64,000 nucleotides of DNA, from assembly GCF_008274625.1 (NCBI RefSeq), contig NZ_VTRU01000001.1:558001-622000 (forward strand), written 5' to 3'. The DNA comes from Chryseobacterium panacisoli (GTDB lineage: Bacteria; Bacteroidota; Bacteroidia; Flavobacteriales; Weeksellaceae). Each line of letters starts with the position of its first letter. Position 1 is the first letter of the stretch. Of the stretch, positions 25,333 to 34,120 are shown one piece after another. Made by a program: the position numbers and the translations under genes. The notes beneath the pieces were generated by a model. That model ran no database searches, was not told where the DNA came from, and saw only the letters and a list, made by a program, of their open reading frames with translations.

Positions 25333-26685
25333 TTATAAGTTTTGTAGTGTGTTTAGTTCACCCTTTGCTTTTATCAGCTTGATCTCTGCCTGTTTGTAAT
25401 CCAGCAATGCATTAGAATAGTTCTGTTTTGCCTGTGTCAAAGCATTTTCAGAATCCAGCACCTCTGTAAGGGTTGCTAACCCATATTGATAATTTGACTG
25501 GGTATTTTTCTGAACTCTTTCTGCCAATCCTACATTATCTTTCATGCTTTCAATATTAATCAATGCATTTTCCATATTGGTAACTGCATTTTTATAATCT
25601 AAACTTAAGCTCAACTGAGTATTTTCAATATCAACATCAAGATCCTGAATATCAATTTCAGCCTGATTGATTTTTGCTTTGGTAGCTCCTCCCGTGAAAA
25701 TAGGAATATTTACATTCAACCCAATTGCTGAATAATCACTCCAAAGAACGCCCTTACTAAGACCGTTTGTCAGCGGGAATTTTGCTCCGTTTGCTCCCCA
25801 TCCGTAGTTCGCAGTAAGATTTACTGATGGATAAAGATAGGCTTCGGTTGCTTTTTTATTGAAAACCAAAAGCTCCCTGTTTTTATTTAAAACTTTGATC
25901 TCTGTACGATCATTAAGATTTACGTTGCTTGCAATCAGCTCAGGTTTTGGTTCAATCTCTTTTTCTTCAAGCTCGATGTCTGTAGAAATCGGGATTCCCA
26001 TATAAAACTTCAGAGCATTTTTTGAAAGTTCAACAGAGTTGATTAAAGTCTGCTTATTGGAACCAATATTCGTAAGCTGAACATTTGTTCTGTCTAAATC
26101 AATTGATTTTGCCAAACCGTTATCAACCAAACTTTTAATAACATTTCTTACTTTTTCAGTGTTGGCATAGCTGGCCGTTACCGTTTTAAGGTTTTCCTCC
26201 TGTACAAATACCTGATAATAAGCTGTTGCTACATTTTCAATAATCTGTTCGTTGGTTAACTGAGCATTCAGTACATAAAACTCTCTTGTTGATTTTGCAG
26301 CTTTAAGTCCTGTAAATACTCTTTGATCAAAAATTGCCTGCTGAAGTTGTACAGAAGCTGTTGAACCCCAAGGCTGCCCAAACTGAGCTCTGATTTTTTC
26401 TCCTCCAAATTCCAGCAAAGATTCCTGAATAATCGGGTTATAAGTTAAACCCGCCGTCGCACTGACCTGTGGAAGAGCACCGGCTCTGGCCTCATCAATC
26501 TTGTATTCGGCTTTTTTTATCTGTAAAGCAGCTTTTTTAGCTTCTGCCTTATTCTGAAGTGCCTGTTTTATAGCTTCCTGCAGGGAAACCTGCTGCTGGG
26601 CAGACATCAATGTAGAGCCGAAAATCATAAATGCTGAAGCTATCCCAATTTTTAGCTTTGTAGCAGTTATACGTTTTCTATTCAT
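25333..26685 (-). CDS. TolC-family outer membrane efflux protein
   Basis: The protein has 450 residues, with a long cationic N-terminus and signal peptide (to about residue 29, MSAQQ). Two TolC repeats follow, with long alpha-helical barrels (SLQEAIKQALQNKAEAKKAALQ; VGLAERVQKNTQSNYQYGLATLTEVLDSENAL) and the closing QAEIKLIKAKGELNTL pattern. It forms the trimeric outer-membrane duct of the tripartite pump. It is the first structural gene after the tetR-like gene in the operon. Confidence 0.94.
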   Translation of the reverse strand: MNRKRITATKLKIGIASAFMIFGSTLMSAQQQVSLQEAIKQALQNKAEAKKAALQIKKAEYKIDEARAGALPQVSATAGLTYNPIIQESLLEFGGEKIRAQFGQPWGSTASVQLQQAIFDQRVFTGLKAAKSTREFYVLNAQLTNEQIIENVATAYYQVFVQEENLKTVTASYANTEKVRNVIKSLVDNGLAKSIDLDRTNVQLTNIGSNKQTLINSVELSKNALKFYMGIPISTDIELEEKEIEPKPELIASNVNLNDRTEIKVLNKNRELLVFNKKATEAYLYPSVNLTANYGWGANGAKFPLTNGLSKGVLWSDYSAIGLNVNIPIFTGGATKAKINQAEIDIQDLDVDIENTQLSLSLDYKNAVTNMENALINIESMKDNVGLAERVQKNTQSNYQYGLATLTEVLDSENALTQAKQNYSNALLDYKQAEIKLIKAKGELNTLQNL

Positions 26686-26774
26686 AATTTTATACTTCGT
26701 TTATTTTTTATTTAATTTTCAGTCATTATTTATTTCTAAATGACGAATCATTTTCAGAAATACTTTAGTTTTTT

Positions 26775-27368
26775 TTAGTTTTTGAACAACATATTGATAA
26801 TAATCTCTTTTCGTTCAGAAATAATCTTATCATATTCTTCATCATTAATTAATAAATTCTCCATAAATAATGGTCTTATGGCACTTGGGAATACTAATAG
26901 AGCAACCATATTAAGAATAAACTGAACAGGTGCCATTTTTTCTATATTTCCCAATTCCATTTCTTTTTCGATATCCTTATACATATCATTCAGGATATCT
27001 TCTTCAATTTCTCTTTGATGGCAGGTTCCTTTATTGATCTGCGATACGATATACGTTTCCAGATACGGATACTGAAGGCTCGTAGAAAGACTGCTTTCTA
27101 TGAATTGGCTGATCTTTTCTTTAAAAGGCAGATCAGAATTCTGAATGATCTTCGATTTTTCCTGTTCTACTCGTTGCGCTTCATCAAAGATGATCTGAAT
27201 CAGCTTATCTCTTGAACGGAAATAGTAGTTAATAAGGGTCCTGTTCACTCCTGCTTCATCTGCAATCTCCTGCGTAGTAGCATCAAATTTTCCTTTCACA
27301 AAGAACAAATTCTTCGCTGTCTCCTTGATCAATTCCTGTGTTTGGTCTTTTTTTGCTTGATTTGACAT
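26775..27368 (-). CDS. TetR-family repressor of the efflux operon
   Basis: The protein has 197 residues. The N-terminal HTH is typical of TetR (TQEIADEAGVNRTLINYYFRS near residues 27-47, then RDKLIQIIFDEA). The C-terminal ligand-binding part is helical and unlike known members. It leads the efflux operon, 89 bases ahead of the TolC gene. The promoter region holds two copies of the inverted repeat TTGTTAAACAA exactly 50 bases apart, one on either side of the core promoter, which are likely its binding sites. It probably represses its own operon until a pump substrate binds. Confidence 0.9.
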   Translation of the reverse strand: MSNQAKKDQTQELIKETAKNLFFVKGKFDATTQEIADEAGVNRTLINYYFRSRDKLIQIIFDEAQRVEQEKSKIIQNSDLPFKEKISQFIESSLSTSLQYPYLETYIVSQINKGTCHQREIEEDILNDMYKDIEKEMELGNIEKMAPVQFILNMVALLVFPSAIRPLFMENLLINDEEYDKIISERKEIIINMLFKN

Positions 27369-27370
27369 TT

Positions 27371-27381
27371 TTGTTAAACAA
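27371..27381. promoter_or_regulatory. Putative TetR operator, proximal copy
   Basis: TTGTTAAACAA is an inverted repeat (TTGTT/AACAA) lying between the predicted transcription start and the tetR ATG. It is identical to the copy at 27421-27431. Confidence 0.65.
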
Positions 27382-27388
27382 ATTTGTG

Positions 27389-27420
27389 CAAATTTATACT
27401 AAAATTTATTTTTGACAAAA
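27389..27420 (-). promoter_or_regulatory. Core promoter of the tetR-efflux operon (-33 and -7)
   Basis: On the minus strand TTTTG (27416-27420) and TAAATTTG (27389-27396) are 19 bases apart, matching the Bacteroidota -33/-7 promoter layout. The start would fall near 27385, inside the stretch flanked by the two operator copies. Confidence 0.75.
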
Positions 27421-27431
27421 TTGTTAAACAA
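27421..27431. promoter_or_regulatory. Putative TetR operator, distal copy
   Basis: This is a second TTGTTAAACAA, directly abutting the -33 element and 50 bases from the proximal copy. Binding here would block sigma contact. Confidence 0.65.
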
Positions 27432-27595
27432 AAAAATTAAACATAATTGTTATGACATCCATCATGTTTTTACATGTAAAAGTTGTAATAGGAAATATCT
27501 AAAGAAAGGTTTCTCTTTAGGCAGGATTAGTGGAAAGAGCTTTTCTGACGGAAGAATCTACAATGGATGACTTCTGATCAAAAACAGTGAATAAC

Positions 27596-27630
27596 AAAAA
27601 AACGAGCAGAAATTTCTGCTCGTTTTTTTT
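27596..27630. terminator. Terminator after the S1-like gene
   Basis: A perfect palindrome, AACGAGCAGAAA (27601-27612) / TTTCTGCTCGTT (27613-27624), is flanked by A- and T-runs. It ends the gene at 27629 on the minus strand. The 27432-27595 stretch holds nothing else recognisable. Confidence 0.85.
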
Positions 27631-28453
27631 ATAATAATTTGATCTTATCTTCAAGAATATCGATGATCTTATCTTTATAAAGTCCTCCGATCGCTTTTTT
27701 AAAGTTTTTCTTACTCATATGAAGTTCATTTTGAATTTCTTCAGGAGAAGATTTATCTGAAACATAAAGAAGTCCATAATTTTCTTCAAGTTTGGTCAGG
27801 ATTTTCTGTTTGAACTCGTCAATATTTTCAAATCCTTCAGGCTGTAAGGAAATATCTATTTTTCCGTCTTCACGTATAGTTTTGATATACCCGCTTTCTT
27901 CAGATAATGGATATAATTTTTTGAAAACATCGGAAGCATATATCAAACCAATGTACTGTTTGTTGATGATAACGTTCCAGCCCAGCTCACTTTCGTTCAT
28001 CATAAGCAGATCTACTTTGTCTCCTTTCTGAAACGGAAGATCATTATACTGCGGATTTCTCTTGAACTTTGTAGTACCTGTAATCAGCTCCATATCTTCG
28101 TCTACATAAACATAAACCAGATATCTTTTGCCTTCGATGATTTTGGTTTTCTGCTGTTTGTAAGGGATAAATAAATCTTTAATAATTCCCCAATCCATAA
28201 AAGCTCCGGTTGGAAGACTCTGTACGCAGCTCATCACCGCAAATTCTCCTACTTCAGCCAATGGAATTTCAGTAGTTGCCTTTAATTTATCGTCATCCTG
28301 GTATACAAAAACTTCAACTTCATCGCCTATTTTTTTTTCATCCTGAGTAAAGATTTTAGGCAGAAAAGCTTTTTCTCCGGATTCGTCCACGAGGATCCAT
28401 CCTGAATTAATTTGTTCTGAAATTGTTAAAGTCTGAGTTTTTCCGAGTTGCAT
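27629..28453 (-). CDS. S1-like RNA-binding protein of the CvfB/YitL type
   Basis: The 274-residue protein is a string of beta-barrel OB/S1-like modules. The first carries SGWILVDESGEKAFLPKIF and the second GAFMDWGIIKDLFIPYKQQ, which is the S1 signature. A later module has QYIGLIYASDVFKKL, and the C-terminus is a winged-helix-like domain (SPEEIQNELHMSKKNFKKAIGGLYKDKII). This order matches the CvfB family, which binds RNA and affects virulence gene expression in Firmicutes. The protein is cytoplasmic. A -7 box lies at 28473-28480. Confidence 0.9.
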   Translation of the reverse strand: MQLGKTQTLTISEQINSGWILVDESGEKAFLPKIFTQDEKKIGDEVEVFVYQDDDKLKATTEIPLAEVGEFAVMSCVQSLPTGAFMDWGIIKDLFIPYKQQKTKIIEGKRYLVYVYVDEDMELITGTTKFKRNPQYNDLPFQKGDKVDLLMMNESELGWNVIINKQYIGLIYASDVFKKLYPLSEESGYIKTIREDGKIDISLQPEGFENIDEFKQKILTKLEENYGLLYVSDKSSPEEIQNELHMSKKNFKKAIGGLYKDKIIDILEDKIKLL

Positions 28454-28472
28454 TGATGATAAAATTAGCTGA

Positions 28473-28480
28473 CAAAGGTA
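28473..28480 (-). promoter_or_regulatory. -7 promoter box of the S1-like gene
   Basis: TACCTTTG on the minus strand fits TAnnTTTG, 19 bases before the ATG. Confidence 0.55.
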
Positions 28481-28566
28481 CGGAAATTTGAAGATGCCAA
28501 CCTAGTCAATACCATTATAATCTTCGGATGATTCTTATTAACCTTTTATAAAGGCTGTAAAACATG

Positions 28567-28574
28567 TACATTTG
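28567..28574 (+). promoter_or_regulatory. -7 promoter box of the broken outer-membrane-like gene
   Basis: TACATTTG fits TAnnTTTG and ends 15 bases before the ATG at 28590. It supports that ATG, not the TTG at 28650, as the original start. Confidence 0.55.
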
Positions 28575-28589
28575 AATAAAAAACAAAAC

Positions 28590-29036
28590 ATGAAACAATA
28601 TTTTATTCTGTCTTAACTTTTTTCTGTTGTCTTTTCAAAAGCTCAGCTATTGGAAAAAACAGCAATAAATATTTCTTACCGATATACCGGAAGAAATGTT
28701 CTGCAGGCAGGATTAGAATACAGATTTGGAGATAGCTATGATGGTTCTGTTATTCTGGGACCGTCTCTGCTTTACACCCATGTTAATGACACAGATAAAT
28801 TTATTCCGGAGATGAATATCAACTTTATCCGTGCCGGATTTCTGTTTGGAATATCTGGCAATCCTTATTCATTAGAACCAAGAATAGGTGTCTCGTTATT
28901 TAATGCTATATTTCTGAATAGCGGATATGCTTTTCCTATTCACAGAGATAAATATTTTAAAGGAGTAACCTTTGGAATACAGTTCAATATTGCTCCGAAA
29001 CATTCTAAGTTTTACGATAATCTGAAAATAATATAA
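28590..29036 (+). pseudogene. Secreted beta-barrel-like protein gene with a stop codon in its signal peptide
   Basis: From ATG 28590 the frame reads MKQYFILS, then TAA at 28614-28616, then LFSVVFSKAQLLEKTAINISY in the same frame and on to 29036 without another stop. Reading the TAA as TTA (Leu) restores a textbook signal peptide ending SKAQ and a 148-residue protein. The rest has alternating beta-strand character (NVLQAGLEYRFGDSYDG, SVILGPSLLYTHVN, FLFGISGNPYSLEPRIGVSLF), like a small outer-membrane barrel. As written it would make an eight-residue peptide. The loss looks very recent, as no other damage is seen. Confidence 0.7.
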
Positions 29037-29116
29037 TCAAAAACATAGGCTTTGGCTGAAACCAATGGAATTGTTATAAAAAATAAAAACGGGCTAAAGA
29101 CCGTTCCTATTGAATA

Positions 29117-29971
29117 TTATAAATTTGAAATATAATCCATCAGTTCCTGTTTGCTGCTTTCAAAATCAAAGGCATCATACACCATGAAATACCTGTTTTT
29201 ATCGGCACAATTTCGGTACATAGACTTTGCCAGTGCCAACTTTTTATTATCAAAACTAAGGGCTTTTACCAGATCTCTTATCTGCGCAGAAGTAAACATT
29301 GAAGTGCGCATCTGCTGATTGATCATGGCTATCTTACCATCATCAAACTTCTCATCCCTCATCATCATATCAAAAAACTGACGGAAAGAATTATTATCCA
29401 TTACATTACCCTGATTATATCCATCTCCGGACTGGTTTCCGTAAGGATTGTTCCATACATCATTCCAGTCATTGAAGCCATATTGGCCCTGAACGGGATA
29501 AGAATCCAGTAGATATAAACCTTCGTTGGTAAAAAAATCCAGCACCATTCTGTTATTATTGCGAAGCATAAGCGTAGTTCTGTAAATCAGAAAACCATTT
29601 TCGTAGATAGAAACAGGCATTCTTCCTGACGACAAATCAAAGAACCTGTATTTGCCGAAACCATTGGCTATCATCTGATCTCCAATTTCAACAGTAAAAA
29701 AGCCTTGCTCAGGAATTCTCAGAAAAACTTCCGCATAGCCATAGTTTCTGTTCCACTGATAATTGGGATGTGTATTTCTATTGCTCTGAGGAATCGTATT
29801 ATTTCCAGGTCTCCTCCCATCAGGAGTTTTATTTCTTTCATTTAAACTTTTGGGAGATCTCATTTCTGAGGTAGAAGCTTCATTCTTTAATAACTCTCCA
29901 ACCTTACCTGCTTCCTGGGCAAAAGAGCTGATCCCCGCTAAAAGCATCCCACTGATAAAAATCTTTTTCAT
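29117..29971 (-). CDS. Secreted DUF4476 protein
   Basis: I choose the ATG at 29971 (MKKIFISGMLLAGISSFAQ), giving 284 residues with a clean signal peptide. The earlier in-frame start would run into the lpdA terminator. The middle has a beta-rich region (YAEVFLRIPEQGFFTVEIGDQMI). The last 90 residues form a DUF4476 domain (FFDMMMRDEKFDDGKIAMINQ, then LVKALSFDNKKLALAKSMYRNCADKNRYF). DUF4476 is common in Bacteroidota exported proteins, function unknown. Confidence 0.85.
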   Translation of the reverse strand: MKKIFISGMLLAGISSFAQEAGKVGELLKNEASTSEMRSPKSLNERNKTPDGRRPGNNTIPQSNRNTHPNYQWNRNYGYAEVFLRIPEQGFFTVEIGDQMIANGFGKYRFFDLSSGRMPVSIYENGFLIYRTTLMLRNNNRMVLDFFTNEGLYLLDSYPVQGQYGFNDWNDVWNNPYGNQSGDGYNQGNVMDNNSFRQFFDMMMRDEKFDDGKIAMINQQMRTSMFTSAQIRDLVKALSFDNKKLALAKSMYRNCADKNRYFMVYDAFDFESSKQELMDYISNL

Positions 29972-30021
29972 ACATGAAATTTTCAAAAAACCAGCTCCAT
30001 TTTCATGCCAAAAGCCACATA

Positions 30022-30052
30022 AAAAAGGCTGTATCAAGAGAAACAGCCTTTA
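30022..30052 (-). terminator. lpdA terminator
   Basis: The stem AAAGGCTGT (30025-30033) / ACAGCCTTT (30044-30052) is followed by a T-run on the minus strand. It lies about 40 bases after the lpdA stop. Confidence 0.8.
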
Positions 30053-30092
30053 ATTTTTAAATATTTAAATGATTAAATCTTTTAATCAATTA

Positions 30093-31496
30093 TTACATAT
30101 GGATTGGTCTTTTTCCTGTAGCATCCAATGCAGCTTCTTTAATAGCTTCTGCATACGTTGGGTGAGCATGAGAACTTCTTGCGATATCTTCAGCACTTGC
30201 ACGGAATTCCATAGCAATTACTCCTTCAGCAATAAGGTCAGCAGCTCTTGCTCCGATGATGTGCATTCCTAAAACCTCATCTGTTTTTTCGTCTGCAATA
30301 ATCTTAACAAGACCATCAACATCACCACTTGCACGGCTTCTGCCTAATGCTCTCATTGGGAAAGAACCTACTTTGTAAGCCACCCCTTCTTCTTTCAGCT
30401 GCTCTTCAGTTTTACCAACTCCTGCAACTTCCGGCCATGTATAAACAACACCAGGAATCAGGTTATAGTTGATGTGAGGTTTTTGTCCTGCTAATGTTTC
30501 AGCAACAAAAACTCCTTCTTCTTCAGCTTTGTGAGCCAGCATAGCACCTTTGATAACGTCACCGATCGCATAGATGTTAGCAACATTAGTTTGTAGGTGG
30601 TCATTTACTTTTACTCTTCCTCTTTCGTCAAGCTCTACCCCTGCTTTTTCAAGGCCAAGACCATCTGTATAAGGTTTTCTTCCCACAGAAACTAAACAGT
30701 AATCTCCTTCAACTACTACTTCTTCTCCTTTTTTATCTTTAGCGGTGATTTTTACAGTATCTCCATTTCTTTCAACCGCAGAAACCGCAGTAGAAAGCAT
30801 AAACTTCATTCCTTGTTTTTTAAGAACTTTAGTCAATTCTTTGCTTAAAGCTCCATCCATTCCAGGGATGATTTTATCCATAAATTCTACAACAGTTACC
30901 TGAGCTCCTAATCTTAGGTATACAGAACCTAGTTCAAGACCAATAACACCTCCACCGATTACTACTAAATGTTTAGGAATTTCTTTAAGGTTTAAAGCTT
31001 CCGTAGAAGTAATCACTCTTTCTTTGTCTAAAGAGATGAAAGGTAGTGCAGATGGTTTAGAACCTGTTGCAATGATTGTATATTTGGATTCGATGGTTTC
31101 AGAAGAACCGTCATTTTTTGTCACTTTAATCTGAGTGGCAGATTCGAAGCTTCCCACGCCTTCAAAAACAGTAATTTTGTTTTTGTTCATCAGGTAGCTG
31201 ATTCCATCTGTATTTTGCTTGATCACTTCGTTTTTACGTTCGATCATTCTTGCAATATCCGCTTGCGGCTCATTGATGATAATTCCGTGACCTGCAAAAT
31301 TGTGTTTTGCATTTTCGAAATGTTCAGAGCTGTCAAGAAGCGCTTTTGACGGAATACATCCAACGTTAAGACAAGTTCCGCCTAAAGTTGAATATTTTTC
31401 AATAATTGCTGTTTTGAAACCTAATTGTGCTGCACGGATAGCAGCAACATAACCACCGGGACCAGAACCTATTACGGTAACATCGAATTGACTCAT
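30093..31496 (-). CDS. lpdA: Dihydrolipoyl dehydrogenase
   Basis: The 467-residue flavoprotein has the FAD-binding GSGPGGYVAAIRAAQLG loop at about 10-26 and the redox pair C42-x4-C47 in GGTCLNVGCIPSK. The NAD-binding GGGVIGLELGSVYLRLG loop is at about 180-200, and the C-terminal His-Glu catalytic pair is in SHAHPTYAEAIKEA. It reoxidises dihydrolipoamide in 2-oxo acid dehydrogenase complexes and the glycine cleavage system. It stands alone, with its own promoter box and terminator, and not next to E1/E2 genes. Confidence 0.97.
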   Translation of the reverse strand: MSQFDVTVIGSGPGGYVAAIRAAQLGFKTAIIEKYSTLGGTCLNVGCIPSKALLDSSEHFENAKHNFAGHGIIINEPQADIARMIERKNEVIKQNTDGISYLMNKNKITVFEGVGSFESATQIKVTKNDGSSETIESKYTIIATGSKPSALPFISLDKERVITSTEALNLKEIPKHLVVIGGGVIGLELGSVYLRLGAQVTVVEFMDKIIPGMDGALSKELTKVLKKQGMKFMLSTAVSAVERNGDTVKITAKDKKGEEVVVEGDYCLVSVGRKPYTDGLGLEKAGVELDERGRVKVNDHLQTNVANIYAIGDVIKGAMLAHKAEEEGVFVAETLAGQKPHINYNLIPGVVYTWPEVAGVGKTEEQLKEEGVAYKVGSFPMRALGRSRASGDVDGLVKIIADEKTDEVLGMHIIGARAADLIAEGVIAMEFRASAEDIARSSHAHPTYAEAIKEAALDATGKRPIHM

Positions 31497-31539
31497 GTTA
31501 TTCTATGAATTTGTTTATTATTATCTATCTTAATTCTCA

Positions 31540-31547
31540 CAAATTTA
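31540..31547 (-). promoter_or_regulatory. -7 promoter box of lpdA
   Basis: TAAATTTG on the minus strand fits TAnnTTTG, 43 bases before the ATG. Confidence 0.5.
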
Positions 31548-31626
31548 CATATAAATTACCAAGCACCAAAGTGAGTTTTATCAATTTTAAAAATGATAAT
31601 TATATGCTTTAGTTTTATGAAAAATG

Positions 31627-32013
31627 TTATTTTATGAATTTTATATTTTCCTCACTCCCCTCCTTCAAATAAATTGCTGTGAAGACCAATGGTTTCTCTG
31701 CTGATGCATTATCAAAATGGAGAATCGTAGTATTTTTAGGTTCATAGAAAGCATCTCCTTCACGAAGAAGAATGCTTTTCTGCCCTTCTATCTGAAAAAC
31801 AGCTTCTCCGGACTTGATGATTCCCACTACCGGGCATGGATGTACATGTTTGGGGGCGGGCAGACCTGCAGCCATTGTTATTTCCTGAATTTCTGCTGAC
31901 TTAACACTCTGATCAAGAGCAGTCTTTAATAATTCTTTTCTGGAGATCGTCTTCTGCTGAGCCATGATTACAACAGAATTCAGCATCAAAATAACAATTA
32001 TAAATGGTTTCAT
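31627..32013 (-). CDS. Secreted cupin-domain protein
   Basis: The 128 residues begin with a signal peptide (MKPFIIVILMLNSVVIMAQ). The rest is one cupin barrel, with the metal-binding HVHPCPVVGIIKSGEAVF motif near 56-73 and the second motif LREGDAFYEPKNTTILHFDN. A metal-binding role is likely; the exact reaction is unknown. It is close to a small cytoplasmic unknown gene on the same strand (51-base gap), but a common unit is uncertain. Confidence 0.85.
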   Translation of the reverse strand: MKPFIIVILMLNSVVIMAQQKTISRKELLKTALDQSVKSAEIQEITMAAGLPAPKHVHPCPVVGIIKSGEAVFQIEGQKSILLREGDAFYEPKNTTILHFDNASAEKPLVFTAIYLKEGSEENIKFIK

Positions 32014-32064
32014 TGATTGGGTATTTAATTTTACTGCTTATTTTTATTAAATCAGCACGAAATA

Positions 32065-32409
32065 TTATACATTCAATTTTCCTTGTCCGAATGTACCTGT
32101 ACTTTCGAAAAATGAACCGCCATATACATACCATTCAAGGCTTTCAAGATACTCTACTGCATTTTCCGGGGTTATCTGTGAACGGTCTTTTTTTGAAACA
32201 ATTCCTTTGTACCATCTTCCCGACTTGGAAAAACTTTCATTTTCAACAAGATAATGAATCCATATTCTCTGACATAGTTTGCATTGTTGAATAGAAACTT
32301 CTCCATATCTTCCGTTCGTATGATCTATACCTAATTCGGAACTTCTAAACTCTGTATAATTGAAGTCAGGTTTTTCACAAGCACATCCTATTTTCGGGAC
32401 TTTATTCAT
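32065..32409 (-). CDS. Hypothetical protein with Cys pairs
   Basis: This 114-residue protein is cytoplasmic in appearance, with CACEKP near residues 9-14 and CKLCQRIW near 43-50, which together could hold a zinc ion. The middle has WIHYLVENESFSKSGRWYKG and the end is glycine-rich. No family is recognised. A TAAATTTG box on the minus strand at 32429-32436 suggests its own promoter. Confidence 0.7.
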   Translation of the reverse strand: MNKVPKIGCACEKPDFNYTEFRSSELGIDHTNGRYGEVSIQQCKLCQRIWIHYLVENESFSKSGRWYKGIVSKKDRSQITPENAVEYLESLEWYVYGGSFFESTGTFGQGKLNV

Positions 32410-32474
32410 TACGATCTATTTTATTGCCCAAATTTAAGAAAATAAAAAACCATAAGACAAATAGTCCGGCAATA

Positions 32475-33554
32475 CTACTTCATTAAATCCAGCAATACCT
32501 TTTCGTATTTATCCAAAATAATATTCTTTGAAAACCTTGATTTAATAGAGTTTCTTATTGCATCTCTATTGTAATTGTTCTGCAATACTTTTACAATCTG
32601 CTGGGCAAAACCATCATAGTTTTCAATATTGGCAACTTCACCGTTTACATTATGCTGGATAATTTCATTGATTCCTCCCGGGCAGTTGTTGGCCAGAGAA
32701 TAAGTTCCACAGGCCCCCGCTTCCAGAAGTACATTGGGAAATCCTTCGTATCTTGAAGAAAGTACAAATAAATCCGCATATTTCAGATATTGGTAGGGAT
32801 TATCCTGTCTGCCATGAAAAATCACTTTTTTTAATCCTAAGAGCTCTTTGGTCTGATGTAAAATGTCCTTATCTTTCCCATCACCCAGAATATGAAGCAT
32901 AATATTTTCATTCTTCAGTCGGGAAAAAACCTTCAACAGGTTATCAAACCCTTTTCTGGACGATAAGTTTCCAATGGCCACTACATTTTTATAATTGTAT
33001 TTGAAGCATTCGGGCTTTAAAGACAGGGCCATTTTATCTTCAATAAAATCAAAGTCTACAGGATTATTGATCTTGACAATTTTTTTCTTTTTAATATTAA
33101 AATTATCAACAAGATCCTTCATCATATCGTCACTCTGCGCAATGATTCTCTGATAGTTATTGTAGAAATTATAGAAAAACTTAATCTCCTTACGGGTTAC
33201 ATGCTGGGTAACAACATTGGTTTCCCGGGCAATGAATTTCGTTCTTGGAAAGAGTTTGATGAATAGGGACAAGTAAGCATTTACCTCTCCGAAGCCTGAG
33301 AAAACAATATCTGGTTTTCTTCGGTAGATTTCCCCTAAAATAGGCTTTAAAGAATGTCTTATTCTTTCGGTATTGATATCGATAATTTCAACATCTTTTT
33401 TCAGAAAATTCAAATATCCGCCTTGTTTACGTAACAGCAAAATCTTGGGTTCAAACCGATCTCTGGAAAGATGATTCGCAATAGTAGTAACAATCCTTTC
33501 TGCTCCCCCGGTTTCTAAGTCCGGCAGAATAAATATGACAGATATCTTTTTCAT
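32475..33554 (-). CDS. Glycosyltransferase family 4 (GT-B)
   Basis: The 359 residues form a GT-B enzyme. The N-terminal domain has the DLETGGAERIVTTIANHL motif at 12-29. The C-terminal domain has VAIGNLSSRKGFDNLLKVFS and the donor-binding PYQYLKYADLFVLSSRYEGFPNVLLEAGACGT with the E-x7-E signature. It transfers an activated sugar, probably in surface polysaccharide or glycolipid synthesis. Donor and acceptor are unknown. It is isolated from other polysaccharide genes and lies 10 bases after a membrane PH-domain gene. Confidence 0.92.
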   Translation of the reverse strand: MKKISVIFILPDLETGGAERIVTTIANHLSRDRFEPKILLLRKQGGYLNFLKKDVEIIDINTERIRHSLKPILGEIYRRKPDIVFSGFGEVNAYLSLFIKLFPRTKFIARETNVVTQHVTRKEIKFFYNFYNNYQRIIAQSDDMMKDLVDNFNIKKKKIVKINNPVDFDFIEDKMALSLKPECFKYNYKNVVAIGNLSSRKGFDNLLKVFSRLKNENIMLHILGDGKDKDILHQTKELLGLKKVIFHGRQDNPYQYLKYADLFVLSSRYEGFPNVLLEAGACGTYSLANNCPGGINEIIQHNVNGEVANIENYDGFAQQIVKVLQNNYNRDAIRNSIKSRFSKNIILDKYEKVLLDLMK

Positions 33555-33564
33555 CAGTGTAAAG

Positions 33565-34119
33565 TTAGTAAAAAGTTTTATTAACCTTCAAGCCTAACTC
33601 ATTAAATACAGGAATAATTTCGTTAATATTTTCCACGCTTATAAATGCATATTTATCTTCAGCAAAATTAACTCCTCTTTTTCCAAAAAAAGAAAATTTT
33701 TCATCATTCCTTCCAAAAATATTTTCAGGCTCCCCAAAGATAATATTGCCAAAATGCTTCGTGTTCATTTCAGCATTCACCTGATCTATTTCATGCAAAT
33801 TTTTGTACTTTAAAATCTTCCCATTTGCCTTTTCCACAATAGCTATTCTCTGGTTTGTAATAATATAATAGTTGTTTTTAAGTCTCCAATATTTGACAAT
33901 CCATCTGAAAATGGTAATATACAAAGCACTACAAAAAACACCTATCCCTATTATTGAAAAAAGCCAAAAACCGGAATTTAGGATACTCGTAATAAGAAAT
34001 ACTGCAATTGCTAAGTAAAATACAGAAAAAGCCGTTCTCAACTTTTCTGTCATATTAAAAAAGAAACTCTTCTTAGGAAGAATTTCTTTTAAAATGATTT
34101 CGTTATTGTTTAAAGTCAT
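33565..34119 (-). CDS. Membrane PH-domain protein
   Basis: I prefer the ATG at 34119 (MTLNNNEIILKEILPKK, 184 residues), one base after the recQ stop, over an earlier GTG that overlaps recQ. Two membrane segments (about residues 34-52 and 57-74) precede a bacterial PH domain with the NNYYIITNQRIAIVEKANG motif near 90-108 and a DQVNAEMNTKHFGNIIFGEPEN stretch. This resembles bPH_2 family proteins (YdbS/YdbT type). The function is unknown. It probably shares a transcript with recQ upstream. Confidence 0.85.
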   Translation of the reverse strand: MTLNNNEIILKEILPKKSFFFNMTEKLRTAFSVFYLAIAVFLITSILNSGFWLFSIIGIGVFCSALYITIFRWIVKYWRLKNNYYIITNQRIAIVEKANGKILKYKNLHEIDQVNAEMNTKHFGNIIFGEPENIFGRNDEKFSFFGKRGVNFAEDKYAFISVENINEIIPVFNELGLKVNKTFY

Positions 34120-34120
34120 A

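Noticed and set aside
29972..30037. Longer start of the DUF4476 gene
   Set aside because: It places the lpdA terminator region inside the coding sequence and buries a perfect signal peptide.
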